DNA of 64,000 nt. Source: CBDCTM01 sp965222005 (GTDB taxonomy: Bacteria; Bacteroidota; Bacteroidia; Chitinophagales; Saprospiraceae). The notes under the pieces are model-generated. The model saw only the letters and a program-made list of their open reading frames with translations. It was not told the origin of the DNA and did not search any database. The position numbers and the translations under genes are program-made. Location of the stretch: contig OZ244935.1 of the NCBI GenBank assembly GCA_965222005.1, positions 558,001 through 622,000 of the forward strand, in the 5' to 3' direction. Positions 1 to 8,751 of the stretch are shown one piece after another; positions within the stretch are counted from its first letter, which is position 1; every line of letters starts with the position of its first letter.

Positions 1-1
1 A

Positions 2-489
2 TTAGATAGTATACCGGGAGTAGGTAAGGATGGCGCAGCAGGAATAATAGCGGAGATAGGTAACAATATGGATCAATTTCCAACGGCTCAACATCTAGCT
101 TCATGGGCAGGTATAAGCCCAGGAAGTAATGAAAGTGCAGGTAAAAAAAAAGTGGACGGATAACACATGGTAATAAATATTTGAGGACGCTACTGGTGCA
201 ATGTGCATGGGCAGCTACTCGAACCAAAGGTACTTATCTAAGAAGTAAATACGATAGTCTTGTAGGACGTAGAGGCAAGAAAAAGGCATTAATTGCAGTA
301 GGACATAAGATCCTGATCGCCGCCTATTATATCATTCAAGACCAAGTAGCATACAAAGAATTAGGTAGTGATTATTTAGACAACAAACGAAAAAATAAAC
401 AGATTCAGCATCATCTTAAACGACTTAAAGAGCTAGGTTTAGATGCCGAACAAATAAATCAAATTCAACAATTAACAAAAGTTGCTTAA
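2..489 (+). pseudogene. IS110-family transposase, 3' part, frameshifted
   Basis: Reading from base 2 gives the C-terminal transposase_20 domain of IS110-type recombinases: an IPGVG motif, then AEIGN, then FPTAQHLASWAGISPGSNESAGKK. The frame hits a stop at about 162, just after a run of nine A (143-151). A -1 shift in that run continues as SGRITHGNKYLR and then the open C-terminal frame (181-489, which lacks an ATG and begins with TTG). The break lies between two conserved blocks near the expected catalytic serine. The N-terminal RuvC-like DEDD domain lies outside the window. The protein would act as a DNA recombinase moving the element. The break may be decay, a homopolymer sequencing error, or programmed slippage on the A run; the sequence alone cannot decide. 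Confidence 0.82.
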
Positions 490-688
490 GGTCGTTTTTT
501 ACTGGAGGTTGAAATATCCTTATCAAATGAGGAAACCCCGTACATGAAACTGACTTTGAATGCTAAGCACACAAGAGTATCGCCAACCTTCGGGGGGAGC
601 ATGTAGATGAAATTTTAACTCTTAGTATTCGCAACTCTTTTTGCTTTTATTGAGCTAGATTCTAGCTCTTGTATAAAATTTTAAACAG
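490..688 (+). other. Right-end region of the IS110-type element and downstream palindrome
   Basis: Non-coding stretch after the transposase stop. In the IS1111 subgroup the long right end encodes the bridge RNA, so structured RNA could lie here (inference). Visible pairings are TACATG (540-545) with CATGTA (600-605), CCCCG (534-538) with CGGGG (593-597), and a palindrome GAGCTAGA-T-TCTAGCTC at 652-668. The element boundary cannot be fixed from one end. Confidence 0.3.
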
Positions 689-2434
689 ATGAAAAATTGC
701 TACTCCCTGTTTCCTGCTTACCAAATGCTTGTTCTTTTTTTCCTTTTTCCACCAGTGCTGCTATTCACCCAGGATTGTGCACATCCAACAGCCATCACCT
801 TACTGAATACCAATAATGTACGTGCCTTACTCCCTGGTGCCGGCAGCCTGTGGTGGGATGGCCTCGATGGAGGGTACTTCTTTCCCAATGATGATACCCC
901 GGGCAATGGCCCGATTGCCATATATGCAGGTGGCCTGTGGATGGGCGGATTTGATCCGGCTGGTAACTTGAAGGTAGCAGCAGCCGGCTACGGAAGGGGC
1001 AGCGGTCAGACGGATTATTGGCCGGGGCCTCTTAGTCAGGTCGGCATCACTACCATTGATCATTGCGCTAATTTCGACCGCTTTTGGCAAGTCACCGGCG
1101 TACAAATCGATGCGCATCAGGCAGACTGGGCCGACAATGGACAGATCGATGGTCAGGTGCCACCAAACATTTTGGGTTGGCCGGGGCAGGGTAATCCTCA
1201 TTTTGAAGGAATGTTTGGTTTTTTATTGCCTTCCACACCACAGGGCCTGGCTCCTTTTTTCGATGTAGATGCCGATGGTGTATATGATCCCATGAAAGGA
1301 GACTTGCCTGATATTCACGGTGCTGATCAGGGCATTTGGTGGGTATTTAATGACAATGGAGGTGTTCACTCGGAGAGTAATGGCGACGCGCTACAATTTG
1401 AAGTACAGGCGCTGGCTTACGCCTATGCAAGCAGTGAAGATGCGATCAACAATGCTACTTTTTACGATTTCAAATTCATCAACCGGGCTATTGAATCGAT
1501 CGATTCTGCATATGTCGGCCTGTGGATCGACCACGATCTGGGCTGCACAACAAATGACTTTTTCGGCTCCGATCCGGATCGGGACCTCGTGTTTGTGTAT
1601 AACGAAGAACAGGAGGATGGCGAGCTGGGCAACTGTCAATGCTTCAATTCCAATGTACAAAGTTATTGCGATACACCTCCTGTATTGGCTATTAAAGTAC
1701 TGGAAGGCACCAAGCGTATCGACCAAAATACCGGGCAGGTAATGGATAACGGCCTGTCCAATTTTATGTATTACAACCATTCATTCAATACTCCGCCTGG
1801 CACAAGTGCTCCTCAGCTGACCAATGAATTTTACCATTACCTCACCGGTAGCTGGCGCGATGGTACGCCGCTTACAAAGGGCGGATCAGGTTATGATCCT
1901 GCCAGTACGGATGTGAGCCATCACGTTTTCTCTAATCCTCCCAACGATCCCGGCGGCTGGTCGATGTGTACGGAACCATCCATTCCCGAAGATCGGAGAA
2001 TATTGCTCAGCTCCGGCCCCTTCGAACTCCCGCCCGGCGCTGTCAACAGCCTTCGTTTCGCTGTGCTGATGGTTCCCGATATATCCCTCCCCTGCCCCGA
2101 TCTGGCCCAGGTATATGATGCATGCCAAAAAGTAGAGACTTTCCTGGATGTGGTTTCCAGCACTGAAGAGATAGCCGGCCCGGTACATGAAGCAGGCTTT
2201 TCTATAGGCCCCAACCCGATGAATCAAAATACCTTCATCGAGCTGCACAATCCTTCAAGGCGTATCCGTCAGCTACAGCTCTTTGCCATTGACGGACGCC
2301 AGCTGCGCAGCTATACCAATCCGGATAGCCGCCGGATTGAAATCGAGCGGGGCCACTTGGCTGCGGGCTTGTACATCATACGCCTTACGCTGGATAATGG
2401 CAGAGAGATAGCCGGAAAGCTGGTGGTGGAGTGA
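689..2434 (+). CDS. T9SS type A sorting domain-containing exported protein
   Basis: 581-residue protein with an N-terminal hydrophobic signal sequence ending near LLFTQDC. The central 450 residues are rich in Asp, Gly and aromatic residues and include calcium-site-like DVDADGVYD near residue 195; I recognise no enzymatic family. The last 75 residues are a T9SS type A sorting domain, with the start motif GPNPMN, a central FAIDGRQL strand and the end motif GLYIIRLTLDNG. The product should cross the inner membrane by Sec, then be exported and anchored at the cell surface by T9SS. It starts at an ATG 20 bp after the palindrome that follows the transposon end. Function beyond surface cargo is unknown. 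Confidence 0.85.
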   Translation: MKNCYSLFPAYQMLVLFFLFPPVLLFTQDCAHPTAITLLNTNNVRALLPGAGSLWWDGLDGGYFFPNDDTPGNGPIAIYAGGLWMGGFDPAGNLKVAAAGYGRGSGQTDYWPGPLSQVGITTIDHCANFDRFWQVTGVQIDAHQADWADNGQIDGQVPPNILGWPGQGNPHFEGMFGFLLPSTPQGLAPFFDVDADGVYDPMKGDLPDIHGADQGIWWVFNDNGGVHSESNGDALQFEVQALAYAYASSEDAINNATFYDFKFINRAIESIDSAYVGLWIDHDLGCTTNDFFGSDPDRDLVFVYNEEQEDGELGNCQCFNSNVQSYCDTPPVLAIKVLEGTKRIDQNTGQVMDNGLSNFMYYNHSFNTPPGTSAPQLTNEFYHYLTGSWRDGTPLTKGGSGYDPASTDVSHHVFSNPPNDPGGWSMCTEPSIPEDRRILLSSGPFELPPGAVNSLRFAVLMVPDISLPCPDLAQVYDACQKVETFLDVVSSTEEIAGPVHEAGFSIGPNPMNQNTFIELHNPSRRIRQLQLFAIDGRQLRSYTNPDSRRIEIERGHLAAGLYIIRLTLDNGREIAGKLVVE

Positions 2435-2558
2435 GGGGGCTGCCTTTCTCCTTCCCCTTGTTTGCAATACGATTGTTGTGTTTTAGTAATAAATACACTA
2501 TATTAGAGATTCTAACGCTTTTGTCTCAGTCTAATTTTTTAACCAAAATCCGATTACA

Positions 2559-2668
2559 ATGAAACGTTTTACCCCCCCCTTGAATTAGTTAATTTTAAAT
2601 GTGTTGTTCGTTTTACTTCTTTCCTGGATTTAAAAGACCTCCGACTAAAATCAATTGCTGGTTGTCTA
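2559..2668 (+). other. Probable true 5' end of the next gene, interrupted at a C8 tract
   Basis: An ATG at 2559 starts MKRFTPPLN and then stops at 2586-2588. It contains a run of eight C (2572-2579). A -1 shift, or one extra C, joins it to the frame of the following large gene and adds about 37 residues, ending in KSIAGCLLLVLLFSPIFSF, a far better signal peptide than the TTG start at 2669 supplies. Likely a contingency tract or an indel (inference). Confidence 0.5.
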
Positions 2669-5600
2669 TTGCTGGTTTTACTCTTTTCACCTATTTTTTC
2701 TTTTTCTTCGTCTTCATCATTTTCATATTGTGGCAATAGCTTGCCGCTAAGCTTAGCCAATGACTTAAACATACAGGGTTTGGCAAATTATCAAATGCAT
2801 TCTATTAACCCCGCTGAACTTTGGGTTGCACTCGCAAAAGAAAGAGATAATTTAAGTTTTTCAATTGAATTAAGTGGTGTGCTTTTTACGCTAAACCTCA
2901 AACCTAAACCAATAAGATCAAAGCAATTTAAGTTAGGTTTCAGCCGTTCCGGGTGGGTTGAAAAGGATTTTGATCGGCCAAATACATTTACAGGAAGTAT
3001 TAGAGGCATTCCCAACTCTAAAGCCATATTCTACATTTCTGAAGATATTCTATATGGAAAGATTGAACTGGCAGGCACTTATTTTTATATTCAGCGACTT
3101 AATCAGATAGCCGAATCGTTGCCATCTTCCAAGAACGATTACATTTCTTATCAGAAATCTGGTAAAGATCTTATTCACAATAATATGCTGATTAAAAATG
3201 CCCCTCAATTCAACAAAACACCTACTCCTTGTCCAGCTACGATCCTCAACGAATGTGCTACAAATCTTGCGATACAAAAAGATGGTGTAGCGAGGACCTT
3301 GGAATTTGCTGCCGAAGCTGATTATGAATATTATCACGATCTTTATAACGATGATGCAATTGCGGCTGTAGCTGCCATAGAGTTTACCATTGCAGAAACA
3401 AGTATTATATATGAAGAAGAATTTGACCTAACTATTTCGGCAACTTGTATTTACATTTGGGAGGACCCCAATGACCCTTATCCCAATATTGGATCAGGCG
3501 AAATTGATAAGTTGAGGATAGCTATGAAAAATTATTGGAATAATCACAGAGATTGTCTTTTCCGAGATATAGCTTTCCTGTTTTCTGGAAGGGATTTAAT
3601 TCCTTGTGGTGTTGCTCTCGGTCCAGGCTCTGGCGTACCCAGAATATGCAATGAATCTATTTTTGAAGGCCCTGCGAGGCATTCTTACGGTGTTGTATCT
3701 CAAGTAAGCCCAACTCCTAGCCCTTTTGTACTTGCACATGAATTAGGTCATGTTTTTAATGCTTATCATATTGATAATCTTTGCCAACCCGTTAATGCCA
3801 ACATCTGTAGTTTTCCAAACAATTCTGCAATTATGTGTGGCAATTCTTGCGGCGACACCGAGGGTATAGGTTTTACTTTCGAATCCCTGTGTAGAATTTG
3901 GACTTCCATAATCAGTTTAGATTGTTTAGACAACAACCGTTCTTGCCCAAAAGTAAATTGTCCCAGCTGCGTTGATGCAAGTTGTCCCAGATGCAAAGTT
4001 ACGACCTCTATAACGCCCAGTAATAGCCATCCCTTACTGGGTTGTCCGGAAGGCGAAACGATTGAATATACCGTTGAGGTTTGCAATGATTGCTTTGAAA
4101 CCAGATATATGAACCTTCTTATTGAAAGCCCGATAGCTTCTCAGCAAATCATCCCTCCTTATACTGACTTTCCAGCTCCCGTTCAAGATCCACCCTTTGA
4201 AAAACTGGAATTGAATAACGTCGCTTTTCAGAAATCGGAATGCAAAACATTTACCTTTTGGGCAAAAGTCATCAATAGTGGATCATCTGGAGCTTACCAT
4301 ACCTTTCTCACTGTTGAAGAAGTGGATGGAGAACAACGAAAAATAAATACTCGGATAGATACAGATTTTGTTACCATTACCGGACCTGCAAGTGTTTCCC
4401 AGCTCAACAATATCATTTCGCCACAATTCGCCTGCCCAACTAATGTTGGTCAAAGTTGGCAAGTATATGGAGACTTGGAAATAGATGAAGATTATTGCCT
4501 TAGTGCCGGATCTCAACTCGCCATGCACCCCAATGCCTCCATCACCATCAAATCAGGCAATACCCTCAGCATCAAAAAATCAAAACTCTTTGCCTGTGAG
4601 ACTATGTGGCAAGGCATTAGCCTGGAAGCAGGGGCTACCCTGGATATCGAGCTATCCGAAGTCAGCGATGCCTTGAATGCCATTACCGCCCTGGACGGAT
4701 CAACCATTCGGGTGGTAGAAAATACCTTTCACAACAATTATGTAGGGCTGTATGTGCCCTCTAATGCCGCTACCAACAATGTATTCCATTCCGAGTTTTA
4801 CGGCAATACCTTTAGCAGCGACGAATCGCTCAAAGCACCGCACCAGGGCAGCAATGCATTGGCAGGACTTTTCCTCAACGACCTGCAGCAGGGCGCCTTC
4901 GGCTGGTGGCCAGACGAGCCACTGCCCAATTCCTTCATCAACCTGGACTATGGGATACGTGCCATCAATACCAATCTATTTGTGTACAGCAATAATTTTT
5001 CGGATATTGATGATGTCGGCGTCTATACCCGGGGGCAGGGCCATAGCACTTATATGCAGGGCACCGGCGGGCGAATAGCCGCTTTCAACAATTGCATCAC
5101 CGGCGTATTTTCCAGCGGCAACAACATTTGGATCAAAGAAGCGCAAATGGATGATATGGCCATCGGCATCAATATCCGGCTCAGTCAAAACAGAACCGTC
5201 AACATCCGCGACAATACCATCGAGGCAAAGGCCAGAGGTATTTATACCCTCATCAATGGTCCGCTGGATGGTCATATAGAGGATAATGTCGTTACCCAAT
5301 ACGCTTCCAGCACCGGCTCGGGCATCTATATGCACGAGTTTTCCTACGGCACCGGCTGGGAGATCCAACGCAATGCTATCACCCTGCAGGACGGCCGCTA
5401 CGGCCTTTTCCACCGGGGCGGAACGGACAGCCGTATCATTGATAATACGATCACGGTAAATGCCAATACCCTCTACAAAGCCCTATATACCGAAGGTGGC
5501 TTTCAGCATGTGCTGCGCTGCAATAGCACTACCGGCAGCGGTACAGCCCCGCTGGATGAGCAGCAAGGTATTTACCTCAACAACACGGCCCGTTCCAACG

Positions 5601-6994
5601 TATCCTGCAATACCGCCAACAACTCCCCCGTAGGCATCAACCTCTGGGGCCAATGCTCCAAAACTGACCTCTCCGCCAATACAATGGGCAGCCATACCTA
5701 TGGCCTACTGTACGGCCTGCCCGGCGGAAACGCCAATGTGACCGTAGGCGAACTCTCCCACCAGGGCAATATATGGGCCGTATCCGCCCTCAGCACCCCC
5801 GACCCCGCAGCAGGAGGAGCCTTTCATATGGGTACTATACAAAATGCCGAGCCCAACCGTTTTGTCGTAGATAGCGATGAAAACCCCTTCTTTTTTCCAC
5901 CCCATGCACCAGGTGGTTGGTTTGTTCCTGATGATGATCCCGAACCCAGCTTTAGCTGTACCTCCCTGGGCGTTCGCTCCTGCGGCGATGAAGGGGGCGG
6001 GGGTGGTATTCCCCACAGCCAGCTCGACAGCCTGATCGCTACAGGTACACTGGATTTTAAAGACTTTGCCGATGCCCAGGCCTGGACCAGTGCCCGCCAC
6101 CTCTACCGCCTGCTGAAAGCGGCGGAAGATGAGCTACAGGAAGGGAGCCTGATGCAGCAGTTTTTTAGTAGCCAGACTAGCACCACAGTAGGTGCTTTCG
6201 ATGCCTTGCAACAGGAGCTGGAGGCCCTTTACCTGGTGGATAGCAATACTATAGACAGCCTCAACAGTTATCACAGCCAGTTGAACGGGCTGGCTGACTC
6301 CCTGGCCTATCTGGACAGCCTGTTGATCGGCAGCCCTTCCGATTCGAGTTTGTTGGCACAACGTACAAGCGTACAAAGTATATTTATAAACCTACAACAG
6401 AACTTTATCGCCTTCGGGCAGGGCATCGAACAGCAGCGACTGGCACAAATTGCATCGCTGGAGGCTGCCAATGCCGCCATCAGCGATACTGCTGTGTATG
6501 AAACCAACCAAAAGACAGTCAATGCCATTTTTCTGCAAACCATTGCTACGGGCGTAGATACGCTTAGCAATGTGCAGCAAAACCAGCTTCTGGCCATCGC
6601 CTATCAATGCCCCCTGGCGGGCGGCGATGCCGTCTTTCAGGCGCGCAGTCTGCTCGCCCTGGCACAGGACAACAGCTATGACGACGGGCTGCTTTGCCAG
6701 CCGCCTCAGCTACGACAAAGCCCCCTACAAAACCTTTCGGAATCTTCGGGATTTAGCCTGCAGCCCAACCCAGCGAGAGAGTTGATATCCATTTCATTTG
6801 CAGAAAAAGCGATAGTGGAAGGAGAATTGGTATTGTACGACGCTTATGGGAGGATAGCGATTCACAAAAAATTGACAAAAAATCAATACCTCTATGTTCT
6901 GGATGTGTCCTCCCTTCAAGTAGGAATCTATGTAATTAGTTGGAGTAATAGAAGCGAACATAGGCAGTCTCAAAAATTAGTGATCAGTAAATAA
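2669..6994 (+). CDS. Large T9SS-exported metzincin-type protease with beta-helix region
   Basis: 1441 residues from a TTG codon; the first in-frame ATG is about 45 codons later, so the natural start is probably at 2559 across the C8 tract. Residues 60-150 resemble a metalloprotease propeptide. Residues 210-420 are a reprolysin-like metzincin domain: zinc motif HELGHVFNAYH at 357-367 (Asn replaces the usual Gly at the eighth position) and a Met-turn-like AIMCG about 20 residues on. A Cys-rich DUF11-like segment follows (about 440-560), then a right-handed parallel beta-helix region (about 600-1130), a Gly-rich linker, an alpha-helical segment, and a T9SS sorting domain (LQPNPARE ... QSQKLVISK). 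The 5' half is visibly more AT-rich than the beta-helix half, which suggests a fusion. Predicted surface protease or adhesin. Confidence 0.8.
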   Translation: MLVLLFSPIFSFSSSSSFSYCGNSLPLSLANDLNIQGLANYQMHSINPAELWVALAKERDNLSFSIELSGVLFTLNLKPKPIRSKQFKLGFSRSGWVEKDFDRPNTFTGSIRGIPNSKAIFYISEDILYGKIELAGTYFYIQRLNQIAESLPSSKNDYISYQKSGKDLIHNNMLIKNAPQFNKTPTPCPATILNECATNLAIQKDGVARTLEFAAEADYEYYHDLYNDDAIAAVAAIEFTIAETSIIYEEEFDLTISATCIYIWEDPNDPYPNIGSGEIDKLRIAMKNYWNNHRDCLFRDIAFLFSGRDLIPCGVALGPGSGVPRICNESIFEGPARHSYGVVSQVSPTPSPFVLAHELGHVFNAYHIDNLCQPVNANICSFPNNSAIMCGNSCGDTEGIGFTFESLCRIWTSIISLDCLDNNRSCPKVNCPSCVDASCPRCKVTTSITPSNSHPLLGCPEGETIEYTVEVCNDCFETRYMNLLIESPIASQQIIPPYTDFPAPVQDPPFEKLELNNVAFQKSECKTFTFWAKVINSGSSGAYHTFLTVEEVDGEQRKINTRIDTDFVTITGPASVSQLNNIISPQFACPTNVGQSWQVYGDLEIDEDYCLSAGSQLAMHPNASITIKSGNTLSIKKSKLFACETMWQGISLEAGATLDIELSEVSDALNAITALDGSTIRVVENTFHNNYVGLYVPSNAATNNVFHSEFYGNTFSSDESLKAPHQGSNALAGLFLNDLQQGAFGWWPDEPLPNSFINLDYGIRAINTNLFVYSNNFSDIDDVGVYTRGQGHSTYMQGTGGRIAAFNNCITGVFSSGNNIWIKEAQMDDMAIGINIRLSQNRTVNIRDNTIEAKARGIYTLINGPLDGHIEDNVVTQYASSTGSGIYMHEFSYGTGWEIQRNAITLQDGRYGLFHRGGTDSRIIDNTITVNANTLYKALYTEGGFQHVLRCNSTTGSGTAPLDEQQGIYLNNTARSNVSCNTANNSPVGINLWGQCSKTDLSANTMGSHTYGLLYGLPGGNANVTVGELSHQGNIWAVSALSTPDPAAGGAFHMGTIQNAEPNRFVVDSDENPFFFPPHAPGGWFVPDDDPEPSFSCTSLGVRSCGDEGGGGGIPHSQLDSLIATGTLDFKDFADAQAWTSARHLYRLLKAAEDELQEGSLMQQFFSSQTSTTVGAFDALQQELEALYLVDSNTIDSLNSYHSQLNGLADSLAYLDSLLIGSPSDSSLLAQRTSVQSIFINLQQNFIAFGQGIEQQRLAQIASLEAANAAISDTAVYETNQKTVNAIFLQTIATGVDTLSNVQQNQLLAIAYQCPLAGGDAVFQARSLLALAQDNSYDDGLLCQPPQLRQSPLQNLSESSGFSLQPNPARELISISFAEKAIVEGELVLYDAYGRIAIHKKLTKNQYLYVLDVSSLQVGIYVISWSNRSEHRQSQKLVISK

Positions 6995-6998
6995 TCGC

Positions 6999-7033
6999 AA
7001 TAGGTGGAGTCAGGTATTAGGCTCCACCTATTT
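6999..7033 (+). terminator. Stem-loop terminator after the metzincin gene
   Basis: AATAGGTGGAG (6999-7009) pairs perfectly with CTCCACCTATT (7022-7032), an 11-bp stem 5 bp after the stop codon. Only a short T run follows, so strength is uncertain. Confidence 0.6.
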
Positions 7034-7047
7034 CTAAATCAGATATA

Positions 7048-8577
7048 ATGAATGTTAAATTAGTTTTAGGGATTTGCTTTTTATTGTACAACATTAGTAT
7101 CTCAATCGCCCAAATCGGAGAACGTAGGGATTTTAACTGGCTATTTGGTTACAACTCCACAGCCCCTAATCCTAATTGGGGCGCTACTTTTTTTGATTTC
7201 AATCACAGCCCTCCAAAAATGTACAGAGATAGTATTATTACGGACTTTTATCTCACCAATGCTAGCATGAGCGACGAAGAAGGAAGACTTCTTTTCTATA
7301 CCAATGGCTGCCATATCGCGGATGCCACCCATCAGATCATGGAAAACGGTGACAGCCTGAATCCGGGAGAAATCCGCAACCAGGTTTGTACAGGCGTAGC
7401 AGCTGGTTATTCTATTAAGCAGGGAGCTATTATCATCCCTTTTCCTAATACCTCCGATAAATATTATTTATTTCACCAAAGAATAAAGTGGGTGTACCAA
7501 CCTGTCATCAATACAGTCATAGACAGTCTGTTATATAGCATTGTAGATATGAGTCTCAACAATGGCCTAGGGACCGTAGTACAGAAAAACGAAGTTGCCA
7601 TTGCTGATACCTTATATGGAGGTCACCTCACGGCAACCAAACATGCCAATGGAACTTGGTGGTGGCTGATGGTACCCGAACGCAACTCCAATGCCTATCA
7701 CCGCATACTGATCAAAGATGGCGGGAGTGGTGATATCCACAAGCAGGTAATCGGTCTCCCTACCACGGAAGCAGGTGATGGCAGTGGTCAGGCGGTCTTT
7801 TCTCCCGATGGCCGCTACTACATCCGCTACAATCTGGCCGATCAGCTCTACATCTATGATTTCGACCGACAGACCGGACTGCTCAGCAATTTCAGGCAGA
7901 TAGAAGTAGATAGTAATGACTACCAGGCAGGCGTTGCCGTTTCATCCAATTCCCGCTTTTTATATGTCGGGCCGCTGTTCAAGGTTTATCAGTTTGATCT
8001 TTGGGCCGATGATATTGCTGCCTCTAAAGTAGTAGTAGCTGAATACGATGGCTTTGCTTCCCCCTTTCCCACCACTTTCTGGCAAATGCAACTGGGGCCG
8101 GATTGCCGAATTTATATTGATCCACCAAACGGCACCAATGTAATGCATGTTATCCAATATCCTAATAAAAAAGGGGTGGCTTGCCAAGTTGATCAGCATG
8201 CTATACAGCTTCCGTCTTTTGATTCTTCGGGAACACTCAACTTCCCCAACTACCGCCTGGGCACAAGCCATCCGCCCTGTGATCCGAGTATCAGTACTTC
8301 GCTGCCTTTCTTTTCGGCTGTGGAGGGGGCAAGCTTTGAGTTGTCGCCCAATCCGGGCAGTGGAGAGATCCGTGTGCTGTTTTCGGAAAATAATCAGGTG
8401 GAGGGAGCCCTGAGATTGTACGATGCCCTGGGGAGAACCGTTCATTATTTAAACCTGACAAGCGGCCAAAAAAGCTACCATTGGGATGTATCTGCCTTAC
8501 CAGCCGGCGTATATATTGCCAGTTGGCTAAAAAACAAACAACGCATCCAATCTCAAAAACTAATCATCAATAAATGA
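7048..8577 (+). CDS. T9SS-exported beta-propeller-like protein, copy 1
   Basis: 509 residues with a clear signal peptide (LGICFLLYNISISIAQ) and an ATG start. The body has propeller-like repeats (FSPDGRYYIRYN, DRQTGLLSNFRQIEVD, SSNSRFLYVG) that resemble surface proteins of Saprospiria. It ends in a T9SS sorting domain (LSPNPGSGE, LYDALGR, QSQKLIINK) closely related to the one on the preceding metzincin protein. From base 7141 to 8751 it is repeated 1749 bp downstream. Specific ligand or activity unknown. Confidence 0.85.
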   Translation: MNVKLVLGICFLLYNISISIAQIGERRDFNWLFGYNSTAPNPNWGATFFDFNHSPPKMYRDSIITDFYLTNASMSDEEGRLLFYTNGCHIADATHQIMENGDSLNPGEIRNQVCTGVAAGYSIKQGAIIIPFPNTSDKYYLFHQRIKWVYQPVINTVIDSLLYSIVDMSLNNGLGTVVQKNEVAIADTLYGGHLTATKHANGTWWWLMVPERNSNAYHRILIKDGGSGDIHKQVIGLPTTEAGDGSGQAVFSPDGRYYIRYNLADQLYIYDFDRQTGLLSNFRQIEVDSNDYQAGVAVSSNSRFLYVGPLFKVYQFDLWADDIAASKVVVAEYDGFASPFPTTFWQMQLGPDCRIYIDPPNGTNVMHVIQYPNKKGVACQVDQHAIQLPSFDSSGTLNFPNYRLGTSHPPCDPSISTSLPFFSAVEGASFELSPNPGSGEIRVLFSENNQVEGALRLYDALGRTVHYLNLTSGQKSYHWDVSALPAGVYIASWLKNKQRIQSQKLIINK

Positions 8578-8751
8578 CGCTGGAATATGGGGCATCCCGA
8601 AAATAAGTGTTTTTATACTCAAGTCTATTTTAAGCCAATCTCAGAAAAACGGGAGGGGGGGCCAGTCAGCATATTGTTTGACGGAGGAGTTTATGCTGAC
8701 AAGCGTTTTGCCTACTTTTTGGCGACTGAAAAAGTAGGCCGCCGGAGGCAA
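7141..8751. repeat. Tandem repeat unit 1 (1.6 kb)
   Basis: Copy 1 of a direct repeat; copy 2 is 8890-10500 at a constant offset of 1749 bp. It includes nearly all of the gene plus about 170 bp of downstream non-coding sequence with the two-hairpin element. About 138 bp of unique DNA separate the copies. Confidence 0.9.
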
